This document shows, in pieces, positions 25,189-35,998 of a DNA stretch of 64,000 nt. Under the pieces are notes generated by a model. It was not told where the DNA came from. It did no database searches and worked only from the letters and a program-made list of their open reading frames with translations. The stretch lies in contig NZ_CP066831.1 of assembly GCF_016598615.1 (NCBI RefSeq), positions 8,246,001 to 8,310,000 on the forward strand. The letters run 5' to 3'. Positions within the stretch are counted from its first letter, which is position 1. Every line of letters begins with the position of its first letter. The position numbers were made by a program, and so were the translations under genes. The stretch is from Streptomyces liliifuscus. Its GTDB lineage: Bacteria > Actinomycetota > Actinomycetes > Streptomycetales > Streptomycetaceae.

Positions 25189-26352
25189 TCAGCGGTCCCG
25201 CAGGCTCACTGCCTGGTCCAGTGCCTGGAGGAAGCGGTTGACCGTCGCCCGGTCGCGCACCGCCAGGCGCAGCCAGGTGTCGTCGAGCCCCGGGAACGTG
25301 TCACCGCGCCGCACGGCGAAGCCCAGCCGGCGCAGCCGGGCGCGGACGGCAGCCGCCCCGGGGAGCCCGATGAGGACGAAGGGACCCTCGGCGGGCTCCG
25401 CGACACGGACGCCGTCGGACGCGAACTCCCTGAGTCCGGCGACCAGATGGGCCCGGTCGATCGCCACGCGACGGGCCGCGTGCTCCTGTTCGGCCAGCGC
25501 CCGCGAAGTCATACAGGCCTCGGCGGCCGCGAGCGCGGGCGTGGACACCGGCCAGAGCGGCTGGGCCCGTTCGAGCTCGGCGATCGTCTCGGGCGGGGCC
25601 AGGACGTACCCGATGCGCAGCCCCGCGAGACCCCATGTCTTGGTGAGGCTGCGCAGCACCACCAGACCCGGCACGTCCGTACGCCCCGCGAGGGTCTCCC
25701 GCTCGTCCGGAACCGCGTCCATGAACGCCTCGTCGACCACCAACGTCCGCCCGGGACGGGCGAGTTCGGCGATCAGGGCGGCCGGGTGGAGGACGGACGT
25801 CGGGTTGGTCGGGTTGCCGATCACGACCAGGTCCGCGTCCTCGGGGACGGCCGACGGGTCGAGCCGGAAACCGTCCTCGGCCCGCAGGAGCATCCGGTCC
25901 ACGGTGTGCCCCGCGTCCCGCAGAGCCGCCTCCGGCTCCGTGAACTGCGGGTGCACGACCACGGGGCGACGGACCTTCAGAGCACGCGCCAGCAGCACGA
26001 AGGCCTCGGCCGCACCCGCCGTGAGCAGCACCCGCTCCACGGGCAGCCCGTGCCGCGCCGCCACCGCGGCCCGCGCGGCCCGCCCGTCCGGGTAGGCCGC
26101 GAGCCCCGTCAGCGACTCGGCGATCCGCGCACGCAGCCAGGCCGGCGGAGTGTCCGCGCGGACGTTCACCGCGAGGTCGACGAGCGCCGATCCGTCGTCG
26201 CGCACCTCGGCGTCACCGTGGTGCCGGAGGTCGTGCGTGTCACCGAGTCCACCGGAACCCTGTCCGCCGGTGGCCCGAGCCCCGACGCCCGGTCCGCCGC
26301 CGGGGCGGTGGTGTCCGCCCCGGCCGTCTCTGTCGTCCCTCTCAGTGTGCAT
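25189..26352 (-). CDS. cobC: CobC-type PLP aminotransferase (threonine-phosphate decarboxylase-like)
   Basis: A 387-residue class I/II aminotransferase-fold enzyme. It has LLTAGAAEAFVLLARAL, the substrate-binding GNPTNPTSV, PLP Asp in TLVVDEAFMDAVPDE and Schiff-base Lys in LRSLTKTWGLAGLRIGYV. Related CobD/CobC proteins make aminopropanol phosphate for the cobalamin nucleotide loop; its place as the last gene of the distal cob operon supports that, and mycobacterial Rv2231c-type proteins are alike. It overlaps cbiX by 11 bases. The first 60 residues are His/Gly-rich and may not be conserved, so the true start could be further inside. Confidence 0.82.
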   Translation of the reverse strand: MHTERDDRDGRGGHHRPGGGPGVGARATGGQGSGGLGDTHDLRHHGDAEVRDDGSALVDLAVNVRADTPPAWLRARIAESLTGLAAYPDGRAARAAVAARHGLPVERVLLTAGAAEAFVLLARALKVRRPVVVHPQFTEPEAALRDAGHTVDRMLLRAEDGFRLDPSAVPEDADLVVIGNPTNPTSVLHPAALIAELARPGRTLVVDEAFMDAVPDERETLAGRTDVPGLVVLRSLTKTWGLAGLRIGYVLAPPETIAELERAQPLWPVSTPALAAAEACMTSRALAEQEHAARRVAIDRAHLVAGLREFASDGVRVAEPAEGPFVLIGLPGAAAVRARLRRLGFAVRRGDTFPGLDDTWLRLAVRDRATVNRFLQALDQAVSLRDR

Positions 26353-27271
26353 GGGAGGGTGCGTGGCCGTCGTGATGGTGATGTCCGTGGTGGTGCCCGT
26401 CGTCGTCCGGGTGGAAGTGCGGCTGCTGGGGGAGCCCCACCTTGTCCTCGAACCCGGGCAGCGCGATGCGGTAGACGCAGGAGTCGCAGTTCATCCGCAG
26501 ATCACCCTCGACCGCCTCCCGGTAGCGCTCCATGACCAGGTCGAGCAACTCCGGCTCCGGCCCGATGACATCGGCGGAGACCACGTCGGTCTCCGGATGC
26601 GCGGCCGCCCACCCCTCGGTCTGCTGCCGCACCCGGTTCGGGAGGATACCCGTGAAGAGGAAGTAGGGGAGCACCACGATCCGGCGCGCGCCCAGCTTCA
26701 CACAGCGGTCCAGGCCCGACGGCACGTCCGGCGCGGCCAGCGACACGAACGCCGTCTCCACGCCCGCGTAACCCCGCCCCTCCCACAACAGCCGTGCCGC
26801 CTTGTGCACTTCGGCGTTGGCGTCCGGGTCGGTCGAGCCGCGCCCGACGAGCAGGACGGTCACCTCGGCACGGTCCGCGGGGGTCCGCGCCGAACCGCCG
26901 AGCGCCTCGTCGAGCCGCCGCTCCAGCACCGCGAGCAACGCCGGGTGCGGGCCCAGCGGACGCCCGTACGTGTACGAGATCCCGGGGTGCCGCTCCTTCT
27001 CGCGGCTCAGCGCGGCCGGGATGTCGCCCTTGGCGTGCCCGGCGGACACCAGCATCAGCGGGACGGCCGCGAACCGGCGCACGCCCTGCTCGACCAGTTC
27101 GGTCACGGCGTCGCCGAGCGGCGGCGGGGAGAGCTCGATGAAGCCGCCCGCGACGGGCAGTCCGGGGTTGCGGCGGCCCAGTTCCCGTACGAAGTCGCGG
27201 AAGGCCTCGGCACCCGCGTCGTCCCGGGTGCCGTGTCCGGCGATGAGCAGGGCGGGGGCGGGGGTGGTCAC
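26342..27271 (-). CDS. cbiX: Sirohydrochlorin cobaltochelatase-type protein (CbiX), with His-rich tail
   Basis: A 309-residue class II chelatase with two CbiX-like halves. N-terminal active-site His in LLIAGHGTRDDAG, then RRFAAVPLMLVSAGHAKGDI with the second metal-site His; the second half contains VTVLLVGRGSTDPDANAEV and IVVLPYFLFTGILPNRV. The C-terminus ends in a metal-binding tail with about 11 His in the last 23 residues (DDDGHHHGHHHHDGH). It would insert Co(2+) (or Fe(2+)/Ni(2+)) into sirohydrochlorin at the start of the early-insertion corrin route. GTGA overlap with cobH. Confidence 0.88.
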   Translation of the reverse strand: MTTPAPALLIAGHGTRDDAGAEAFRDFVRELGRRNPGLPVAGGFIELSPPPLGDAVTELVEQGVRRFAAVPLMLVSAGHAKGDIPAALSREKERHPGISYTYGRPLGPHPALLAVLERRLDEALGGSARTPADRAEVTVLLVGRGSTDPDANAEVHKAARLLWEGRGYAGVETAFVSLAAPDVPSGLDRCVKLGARRIVVLPYFLFTGILPNRVRQQTEGWAAAHPETDVVSADVIGPEPELLDLVMERYREAVEGDLRMNCDSCVYRIALPGFEDKVGLPQQPHFHPDDDGHHHGHHHHDGHAPSHAH

Positions 27272-27951
27272 GATTTCTCCTTGGATTCGAACGGGGAACC
27301 GGCCCGGGACTCGGCCTCGGGCGCGGGGTGGGAAACGGCGTCGGGCACCGGGTGGGAAACGGGGTGGTACAGCAGGGCGTTGAGCGCGGCCGCGGCGACC
27401 GCCGAACCGCCCTTCTCGGACACGTTGCTCACGGCGGGCAGCCCGCTCTCGCGCAGCGCGGCCTTGGACTCGGCCGCGCCGACGAACCCGACGGGCAGCC
27501 CGATGACGAGCGCGGGGGAGGCGTCCAGGGTGAGGAGCTCCTCCAGCGCGGTCGGGGCACAGCCGATCACCCAGAGCGCGCCGGGCCCGACCTGCTCGTA
27601 CGCGAGCCGGATCGCATGGGCGGAGCGGGTCAGCCCCGGGCCGGACACGGCGTCCTTGAGACGGCAGACGGTGCCGCGCCGGGTGATGCCCGCCGCGACC
27701 ATCTCCACGTCCACGACGACGGGCGCCCCGTCGTGCAGCGCCCGGTGGGCCTTCTCCAGCGAGCCCTCGTCGGTCACCAGATCGCTCGCGTAGTCGAGGT
27801 CGGCCGCGGAGTGGATCACCCGCTCCACGACGGCACGGGTCAGGGGCGGGAAGTGCGAGGTGTCCAGACGGGCCCGCAGCCGCCGGAAGGACTCCTCCTC
27901 GATGGGGTGCACGATCCGGTTCTCCGGGAACACCCTGCTCACTGCGCTCAC
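27268..27951 (-). CDS. cobH: Precorrin-8X methylmutase
   Basis: A 227-residue CobH/CbiC enzyme that moves the C11 methyl group to C12, forming hydrogenobyrinic (or cobyrinic) acid. Family blocks present: HPIEEESFRRLRARLDTSHF near the N-terminus, VERVIHSAADLDY with the catalytic His, VDVEMVAAGITRR, and WVIGCAPTALEELL followed by LVIGLPVGFVGAAESKAAL. GTG start overlaps the cobJ stop and the stop overlaps cbiX, giving tight coupling. The 20-residue tail (PVSHPVPDAVSHPAPEAES) carries a short near-duplicate. Confidence 0.94.
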   Translation of the reverse strand: MSAVSRVFPENRIVHPIEEESFRRLRARLDTSHFPPLTRAVVERVIHSAADLDYASDLVTDEGSLEKAHRALHDGAPVVVDVEMVAAGITRRGTVCRLKDAVSGPGLTRSAHAIRLAYEQVGPGALWVIGCAPTALEELLTLDASPALVIGLPVGFVGAAESKAALRESGLPAVSNVSEKGGSAVAAAALNALLYHPVSHPVPDAVSHPAPEAESRAGSPFESKEKS

Positions 27952-29626
27952 CTGGGTTCCTCCTGCCAGCGGTAGCCGCGGGGCGTCACCATGCGGCCGG
28001 CGATCTCACGGGTCGCCGTGTTGCCCACGGTCACCACCGTCATCATGTCCACCGTCGCCGGGTCGAGTCCCGAGAGGGTGGTGACACGGCTGGATTCGTC
28101 CGGCCGCGAGGCATTGCGTACGACTCCCACGGGCGTCGTCGGCTTCCGGTGCTGAGCAAGGATCGTCAGCGCCTTCGGGAGCTGCCAGTCGCGACCGCGG
28201 CTGCGCGGGTTGTAGAAGGTGACGACGAGGTCGGCCTCGGCCGCCGCGCGCACCCGGCGCTCGATGATCTCCCACGGTGTGTGCAGGTCGGAGAGGCTGA
28301 TCGACACATGGTCGTGGCCGAGCGGCGCGCCCAGGATCGCCCCGGCCGCGAGCGCGGCGGTCACCCCCGGCACCCCGACCACGTCGATGTCGTCGGACGC
28401 CTCCGCGAGCGCGGGCGACGCCATCGCGTACACGCCCGCGTCACCGCTGCCGATCAGCGCGACCGCCTGCCCGAGCCGGGCCTCGGCGACGGCCGTCCTG
28501 GCCCGCTCTTCCTCGGCCCCGAGCCCCGACTTCAGGATCCGGGTGCCCGGCAGGAGCAGGTCGCGGATCTGGTCGACGTACTGGTCGAGCCCGACGAGCA
28601 CCGAGGCGCGGCGCAACTCGTCCTTCGCGCGGGGCGTCAGCAGGTCCCGGGCGCCGGGACCGAGTCCGACCACCGCGAGCCGCCCGCGCCCGGGCCTGCG
28701 TACGACCGCGCAGGTCGCCATCGCGGGCCGCGCGGCCGACTTGCGCTTGGGGACGAGGAGTTCGCCGCCGCGCACGAGGGCGGCGGCCTCCGCCACCGAC
28801 GGGGTACCGACGGCGGCGAGGGGCGCGTCCGAGGGGTTCGGCACGTCGACCGCCGCCAACTCCTCGGCGCCGTACGTCACCACGGGCACCCCGAGCCGCT
28901 CGGCCGCCCCGAGAATGCCGGGCTCCTCGGCCTTGGCATCCACGGTGGCGAGCTCGGCGACGGACCTCACCGAAAGACCCGCGTCCCGGAGCGCGTCCTG
29001 GACGAGCCCGAGCACCTCGTCGACGGGGGCGCCCTTGGAGGCGCCGACGCCCACGACGAGGGAGGGCGGCCGGAGCACGACCTCACGCTCGGCGGGCTCA
29101 ACAGCCGTGTCACTGACGCGAATTGAGTACGCCCCGGCCGCGGCGACCCGCAGCGGCGGCAGTGGCCAGGCCAACTCGGCGTTCAGCGCGACCGGTTCGC
29201 CGTCCAGCATGGCCCGGGACACCCCGGCCACATCCCCTTCGACGGGCAGGCCGAGCGTGTCGAGCCCCGGTACTCCCACGGAGTCGGTCGCCGTCGTCAC
29301 GACAGGCTCGGCACCGAGCAACTCGCCGACCTCACGGGCGAGTTCATTCGCACCGCCGCCGTGGCCCCCGACCAGGGACACCGCGAACCGCCCGCCCTCG
29401 TCGACGCACACGATGCCGGGGTCGGACGCCTTGTCGACGAGCAGCGGCGCGACGAGCCGCACCACGGCCCCCGTGGCGAGGAAGCACACGAGCTGCTCAC
29501 ACTCCGCGAAGGCCCGCCGCACGGCGTCCCCCACGGGGCCCTCGTACACACGGGTACGGCCCGGCCAGGCCGAGGCCACCCGCCGACAGCCCGCCGAACC
29601 GGCGGCCGTCGCGGAAATCAGGCCGA

Positions 29627-29630
<4 letters not shown>
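27948..29630 (-). CDS. cobJ: CbiG-CobJ fusion: cobalt-precorrin-5A hydrolase / precorrin-3B C17-methyltransferase
   Basis: A 560-residue bifunctional protein. Residues 1 to about 310 are CbiG (FLATGAVVRLVAPLLVDKAS, VSLVGGHGGGANELAREV, VGVGASKGAPVDEVLGLV), which opens the ring and expels the C2 unit as acetaldehyde. Residues 320-560 are the SAM-dependent CobJ/CbiH methyltransferase (RLAVVGLGPGARDLLTPRA, ALIGSGDAGVYAMA, GVPGVTAALAAGAILGAPL, VVTFYNPRSRGRDWQL). CbiG is a marker of the oxygen-independent pathway. GTGA overlaps on both sides. Fusions of this kind are known in actinobacteria. Confidence 0.92.
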
Positions 29631-31395
<1,765 letters not shown>

Positions 31396-31399
<4 letters not shown>

Positions 31400-32253
31400 G
31401 GAGTGACACCCTGTGCGCCCTGCGTACCCCGCGCGCCGCCCTGTGCGCCCTGCGTCCGCAGTGCCCTGCGGGCCTCGGGGTCGGCCTTGCGGAAGCCGTG
31501 GAAGTGGCCGGGGTGGTAGAGGTGCGAGCGGGTGCCGTGCGCGTCGAGGGCCGGGCCGACCAGGAACAGCGTGTGCTTCCAGAGCTTGTGCTCCTTGACG
31601 GTCTCCTCCAGCGTGCTGATCGTGCACTTCACGATCAGCTCCTCCGGCCAGGTGGCCTGGTACGCGACCACGACCGGCGTCGACGTCGGATAACCGCCCT
31701 CCAGCAGCTCCCGTACGAGCTGTCCGCTGCGGGCTGCCGACAGGAACAGGGCCATCGTCGTCCCGTGCCGCGCGAACTCCCGTACTTCTTCGCCCGGCGG
31801 CATCGGCGTCTTGCCGCCGCCGAGCCGGGTGAGGATCACGGACTGCGCGACCTCGGGGATGGTCAGCTCCCGCTGGGCGAGCGCGGCGACGGCGGAGAAC
31901 GACGAGACACCGGGCACGATCTCGGTCTCGATGCCGATCTCCGCGCACCGGTCGACCTGCTCCTGGGTGCCGCCCCAGAGCGCGGGGTCGCCGGAGTGGA
32001 TCCGGGCGACCTTCAGCCCGGTCTCGGCGGCGCGCTCGTACACCGCGACGACGTCCTCCAGCGACATCGTCGCCGAGTCCAGGATCTCGGCTCCCGCGCG
32101 TGCGTGTTCGAGGACCTCGGCCTGCACCAGGCTGGCCGCCCAGATCACGACGTCGGCCTCGGCGATGGCGCGCGCGGCGCGGAACGTCAGCAGGTCGGCG
32201 GCACCGGGCCCGGCCCCGACGAAGGTCACCTTGCCGGTGGGGGCATCGGCCAT
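31396..32253 (-). CDS. cobM: Precorrin-4 C11-methyltransferase
   Basis: A 285-residue SAM-dependent tetrapyrrole methylase (CobM/CbiF). Family motifs: KVTFVGAGPGAADLLTFRAA, RIHSGDPALWGGTQEQVDR, VPGVSSFSAVAALAQREL, LTRLGGGKTPMPPGEEV and VVVAYQATWPEELIV. The ATG at 32253 is preceded by AGGAGAGG (about 32267-32274). It is the first gene of the distal cob operon. The last 20 residues contain a near-tandem TQGAQG repeat beyond the usual end (FHGFRKADPEARRALR), probably a dispensable extension. Confidence 0.93.
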
Positions 32254-32428
32254 GGGATGGGGTCCTCTCCTACGAATGCTGCGGGTAACGCTGCCGGGGG
32301 TGGTGCAGGGGGTGGTGCAGGGGGTTTCGGGGTGCTTCGGGACATCAGGACACGTATTCCGGAAGCCGTGCGGGCTCGGGCGTGCGGCGAACGTGCGTGA
32401 ACACGGGTCGATCGGATAGCAAGGGCGT
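32254..32428. promoter_or_regulatory. Divergent control region between cobM and ZIP transporter genes
   Basis: The 175-bp spacer must contain promoters for both genes, since cobI ends 950 bases upstream with an antisense gene between. It holds a short tandem repeat GGGTGGTGCAG (about 32295-32325). I see no B12 box here. Confidence 0.45.
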
Positions 32429-33157
32429 ATGGCGGTGTTCGTCGCGCTCGGCGCGTTCCTCATGACGCTGGCCGGCGGCTGGACGGCGCAACGCGTCACC
32501 GACCGCCGCCACCTCGTACTCGGTCTGGCAGGCGGCCTGATGCTGGGCGTCGTCGGCCTGGACCTGCTGCCGGAGGCGCTCGACGCGGCGGGCGACGAGA
32601 TCTTCGGCGTACCGGCCGCGCTCCTGCTGTTCGTGGCGGGCTTCCTGCTGGCGCACCTGGTGGAACGCCTGCTGGCCGTCCGCCAGGCGGCGCACGGAGG
32701 CGAGGAACACAACGGCCGCGCGCCCGAAGTCGGGCTGACGGCCGCCGCCGCGATGGTCGGCCACAGCGCCATGGACGGCGTGGCGATCGGCGCGGCCTTC
32801 CAGGTCGGCGGCGGCATGGGAGCGGCCGTGGCCGTCGCCGTGATCGCCCACGACTTCGCGGACGGCTTCAACACGTACACGATCACGACCCTGTACGGGA
32901 ACGCCCGCCGCAAGGCGGTCGCGATGCTGTTCGCGGACGCGGCGGCCCCGGTCGTGGGCGCCGCCTCGACGCTCTTCTTCTCCATCCCCGAGCATCTGCT
33001 CGGCGGCTATCTCGGCTTCTTCGGCGGCGCGCTGCTCTATCTCGCCGCCGCCGAGATTCTCCCCGAGGCCCACCACGAACACCCGGCCCGCTCCACGCTG
33101 CTGTGCACGATCGCGGGGGCTGCCTTCATCTGGCTGGTGGTGGGCGTCGCGGAGTGA
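32429..33157 (+). CDS. ZIP-family divalent metal transporter
   Basis: A 242-residue membrane protein with about seven to eight spans. The metal-path motifs of the ZIP family are clear: GHSAMDGVAIGAAFQVGGGM in one helix (HSxxDG) and AHDFADGFNTYTITTL in another (HxxxDG). A short His-containing loop follows an early span (AAHGGEEHNG), as in many ZIPs. It lies antisense between the two halves of the cob cluster, suggesting a cobalt or zinc supply role for B12 synthesis. The transported ion is not predictable by sequence. Confidence 0.86.
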   Translation: MAVFVALGAFLMTLAGGWTAQRVTDRRHLVLGLAGGLMLGVVGLDLLPEALDAAGDEIFGVPAALLLFVAGFLLAHLVERLLAVRQAAHGGEEHNGRAPEVGLTAAAAMVGHSAMDGVAIGAAFQVGGGMGAAVAVAVIAHDFADGFNTYTITTLYGNARRKAVAMLFADAAAPVVGAASTLFFSIPEHLLGGYLGFFGGALLYLAAAEILPEAHHEHPARSTLLCTIAGAAFIWLVVGVAE

Positions 33158-33204
33158 GGCGCGCGGGTGGCGCCCTCCGACCGGAGTCACTGTTCTGACG
33201 GGAG

Positions 33205-33957
33205 TCACAGCTTGCCGCCGCGTCCGCCGTCGCGCCGCGCGGGCGCGATGAGCGTCGAGAGATAGGGCAGCGTGGTGCCGTCCAGCTCGCCCGCGGGCCG
33301 GATGGACTCCTCCGGCAGCCCCAAGGCCGACCCCCACACGGCGTCGTCGAGCCGCCCGGTCTCCCGCAGCGCCGCGGCGACCTCCTGCGCCAGCCGCCCG
33401 AACTTGTACGCGACGACGGTCCCGGGCCCGTTGAGCGCGTCCTTGAGCGCACCGGCCCCGGCGGTGACGGGCACGAGCGTCAGCGGCTCGGTGCCCTCCG
33501 TCAGCACAGCCCCGGACCGGGCGGCGAGATCCTGCATGGCGGTGATACCGGGCACGGTCTCGACGACGGTCCCCGGTACGAGGTCCTCGATGGTCTGCGC
33601 GAGATAGGTGAACGTGGAGTACACGTTCGGGTCGCCGATGGTCGCGAACGCCACGGTCCCGTGCGCACGCAGCAGCCCGGCCACTCGCTCCCCGGCGGCG
33701 TCCCAGGCGGCCTCGCGGCGCTCCCGGTCGGACCGCTCGTTGAGCGCGAAGACGACACGTACCACCTTGTCCTCGGGCACGTAGTGCAGCACGGTGGCCT
33801 CGGCGCGCCCCCGCTCCCCGCCATCCGTCCCATCGGGCGCGGCCATGACGGGAACGACGACGACATCGGCCGCCCGAAGGCAGTTGACCCCCTTGACGGT
33901 CACGAGCTCGGGATCCCCGGGCCCGACCCCGACCCCGATCAGCCTGCTGTTGCCCAT
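33205..33957 (-). CDS. cobI: Precorrin-2 C20-methyltransferase
   Basis: A 250-residue tetrapyrrole methylase (CobI/CbiL). Typical motifs: LIGVGVGPGDPELVTVKGVN, VAFATIGDPNVYSTFTYLA, VPGITAMQDLAARSGA. The ATG at 33957 has GGAGAGG about 12 bases upstream; a GTG at 33969 lies too near that site. It overlaps the 3' end of cobB by 19 bases and ends the riboswitch-led operon. It adds the C20 methyl group, the first corrin-committing step after precorrin-2. Confidence 0.93.
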   Translation of the reverse strand: MGNSRLIGVGVGPGDPELVTVKGVNCLRAADVVVVPVMAAPDGTDGGERGRAEATVLHYVPEDKVVRVVFALNERSDRERREAAWDAAGERVAGLLRAHGTVAFATIGDPNVYSTFTYLAQTIEDLVPGTVVETVPGITAMQDLAARSGAVLTEGTEPLTLVPVTAGAGALKDALNGPGTVVAYKFGRLAQEVAAALRETGRLDDAVWGSALGLPEESIRPAGELDGTTLPYLSTLIAPARRDGGRGGKL

Positions 33958-35402
33958 GACCCGACACACCTCTCCACGAACCGACGGGCGACACCGGGCG
34001 CGGACGCCCAGTGCGTATGCAGATAACTCGCGTGCACGCCCTGCTGTACGAAACCTTCGACCCGCCGCACCGGAACGCGTACGCCCCAGGCCGGAGCGAC
34101 CCCCGCCCCGGGCTCCACGACGGTCCGGTGAAACTCATGCCCGCGCATCCGGCTGCCGGCCTCGGCCAGCACACTGTCGGACACGGCGACGGCATCCCGA
34201 TACCCCAGCGTCAGCCGCTCGTCCATCCGCGCCTTCGCGTCGATCACCCCGCACATGGGCCGACCGTCGAGCTCACGCGAGAGATACAGCAGCCCCGCAC
34301 ACTCGGCCGCGACGGGCGCCCCACGCCCGGCAAGCGAGGCAACGGCCTTACGGAGGGGCTCGTTGGCGGACAACTCAGGGCCGTACACCTCGGGAAACCC
34401 GCCCCCGATGACCAACCCCCGTGTCCCTTCGGGCAGTTCCTCGTCCCGAAGCGGATCGAAGGTGACAACCTCCGCGCCGGCGGCGGCAAGCAACTCGGCA
34501 TGCTCGGCGTAGGAGAAGCTGAAGGCGGCCCCACCCGCGATGGCAACTCGCGGGCCATTCAGCCCGTCCGGCGTTTGAGGACGAGGCCGTTCAGGCCGAT
34601 ACGGGGGTCTGGGGGCGGAGCCCCCAGGGTCGGGAACGGGAAGGGGCGGCGGGGGCGAGGAAGCCAAGACCTCAGCCGCATCCCACGAGTCACCAGGCAA
34701 CGCCCCAGCCCCACGAGCCAACGCGAACAACGCATCCAGGTCACACCCCTCCCGCACCTGCGAAGCCATAGCCGCAACAGCGGCAACCGCCTCCACCCGC
34801 CGCTCGGCAACAGGCACCAGCCCCAGATGCCGAGAAGGCGTCCCCACCTGCTCGGCCCGCCGCAGGACACCAAGCACAGGCACCCCGGACGCGTCCAACG
34901 CCTCCCGCAGCATCCCCTCATGCCGAGAGGACCCCACCTTGTTCAGGATCACCCCACCGATCCGCACCTCCGGATCCCAGGAGGCGAACCCATGCACAAG
35001 CGCGGCCACGGACCGCGACTGCGAGGAGGCGTCCACGACCAGCACCACAGGCGCCCGCAGCAACTTCGCCACATGAGCGGTGGAGGCCAGCTCCCCTTCC
35101 CCCGCGGCCCCGTCGAACAGCCCCATCACGCCTTCGACGACGGCGAGATCACACCCCCGCGCCCCATGGGCGAACAGCGGCGCGATCAACTCCGCCCCGC
35201 ACAGATAGGCGTCGAGATTCCGCCCCACCCGCCCGGTGGCGAGCGCGTGATACCCGGGATCGATGTAGTCGGGCCCCACCTTGTGCGGGGACACGGCAAG
35301 CCCCCGCGAGGCGAACGCGGCCATCAACCCCGTGGCGACGGTGGTCTTGCCGCTGCCCGAGGAGGGCGCGGCGATGACCAGCCGAGGGACGGAAGAACTC
35401 AC
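33939..35402 (-). CDS. cobB: Cobyrinate a,c-diamide synthase (glutamine-dependent), with repeat-derived linker
   Basis: A 487-residue CobB/CbiA. The ATPase part starts RLVIAAPSSGSGKTTVATGL (P-loop) with KVGPDYIDPGYHALATGR, and the C-terminal glutamine amidotransferase has the nucleophile Cys in PVAAECAGLLYLSREL and the triad His near the end (YLHTHWA). Between them lies a Pro/Arg-rich linker, PPPPLPVPDPGGSAPRPPY then RPERPRPQTPDGLN, that is the translation of a dispersed intergenic repeat (34558-34650). GTG start overlaps cobO stop (GTGA). It amidates the a and c side chains of cobyrinic or hydrogenobyrinic acid. Confidence 0.92.
   Translation of the reverse strand: MSSSVPRLVIAAPSSGSGKTTVATGLMAAFASRGLAVSPHKVGPDYIDPGYHALATGRVGRNLDAYLCGAELIAPLFAHGARGCDLAVVEGVMGLFDGAAGEGELASTAHVAKLLRAPVVLVVDASSQSRSVAALVHGFASWDPEVRIGGVILNKVGSSRHEGMLREALDASGVPVLGVLRRAEQVGTPSRHLGLVPVAERRVEAVAAVAAMASQVREGCDLDALFALARGAGALPGDSWDAAEVLASSPPPPLPVPDPGGSAPRPPYRPERPRPQTPDGLNGPRVAIAGGAAFSFSYAEHAELLAAAGAEVVTFDPLRDEELPEGTRGLVIGGGFPEVYGPELSANEPLRKAVASLAGRGAPVAAECAGLLYLSRELDGRPMCGVIDAKARMDERLTLGYRDAVAVSDSVLAEAGSRMRGHEFHRTVVEPGAGVAPAWGVRVPVRRVEGFVQQGVHASYLHTHWASAPGVARRFVERCVGSWATAG
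34558..34650. repeat. Dispersed Streptomyces repeat B inserted in the cobB coding sequence
   Basis: Begins AGCCCGTCCGGCGTTTGAGG (34561) and contains CTGGGGGC/GCCCCCAG hairpin arms (34609-34616 and 34620-34627), then AACGGGAAGGGGCGG. From memory this sequence is abundant in intergenic regions of Streptomyces genomes. Here it is read through in frame within cobB. Confidence 0.75.
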
Positions 35403-35998
35403 CACTCGATGCCCCTCTGCCCCTTCTGACCGGCGTCCATGGGGTGCTTGACCTTGGACATGTCGGTCACGAGGTCGGCGAGTTCGACGAGCTTCTCGGG
35501 AGCGTTGCGCCCGGTGATCACGACATGCTGGGTCCCGGGCCGGTCCCGCAGCACGGAGACGACCTCGTCGACATCGACCCACCCCCAGTGCATGGGATAG
35601 GCGAACTCATCCAGCACATAGAGCCGGTACGTCTCAGCGGCCAGATCCCGCTTGACCTGTTCCCAGCCCTCGCGGGCCTTCTCCTCGTTGTCCATCTGGG
35701 AGTCGCGCTGCACCCACGACCACCCCTCACCCATCTTGTGCCAGTCGACGGCCCCGCCCTCGTCGGAAGCCCCGAGCACCCGAAGCGCGTTCTCCTCGCC
35801 GACCTTCCACTTCGCGGACTTGACGAACTGGAAGACCCCGATGGGCCAGCCCTGATTCCAGGCGCGCAGCGCGAGCCCGAAGGCGGCGGTGGACTTGCCC
35901 TTCCCGATCCCGGTGTGCACGACCACGAGCGGCCGGTTCCGCCGCTGACGAGTCGTCAGTCCGTCGTCGGGCACCACACTCGGCTGTCCCTGCGGCAT
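35399..35998 (-). CDS. cobO: Cob(I)yrinic acid a,c-diamide adenosyltransferase
   Basis: A 199-residue CobO/BtuR/CobA-type enzyme attaching the 5'-deoxyadenosyl group to Co(I). P-loop VHTGIGKGKSTAAFGLALR near the N-terminus, VFQFVKSAKWKVGEENAL, and the core LYVLDEFAYPMHWGWVDVDE followed by VVITGRNAPEKLVELADLVT. Start at 35998 overlaps the last base of the upstream TAA by one nucleotide; stop overlaps cobB by GTGA. Confidence 0.95.
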   Translation of the reverse strand: MPQGQPSVVPDDGLTTRQRRNRPLVVVHTGIGKGKSTAAFGLALRAWNQGWPIGVFQFVKSAKWKVGEENALRVLGASDEGGAVDWHKMGEGWSWVQRDSQMDNEEKAREGWEQVKRDLAAETYRLYVLDEFAYPMHWGWVDVDEVVSVLRDRPGTQHVVITGRNAPEKLVELADLVTDMSKVKHPMDAGQKGQRGIEW

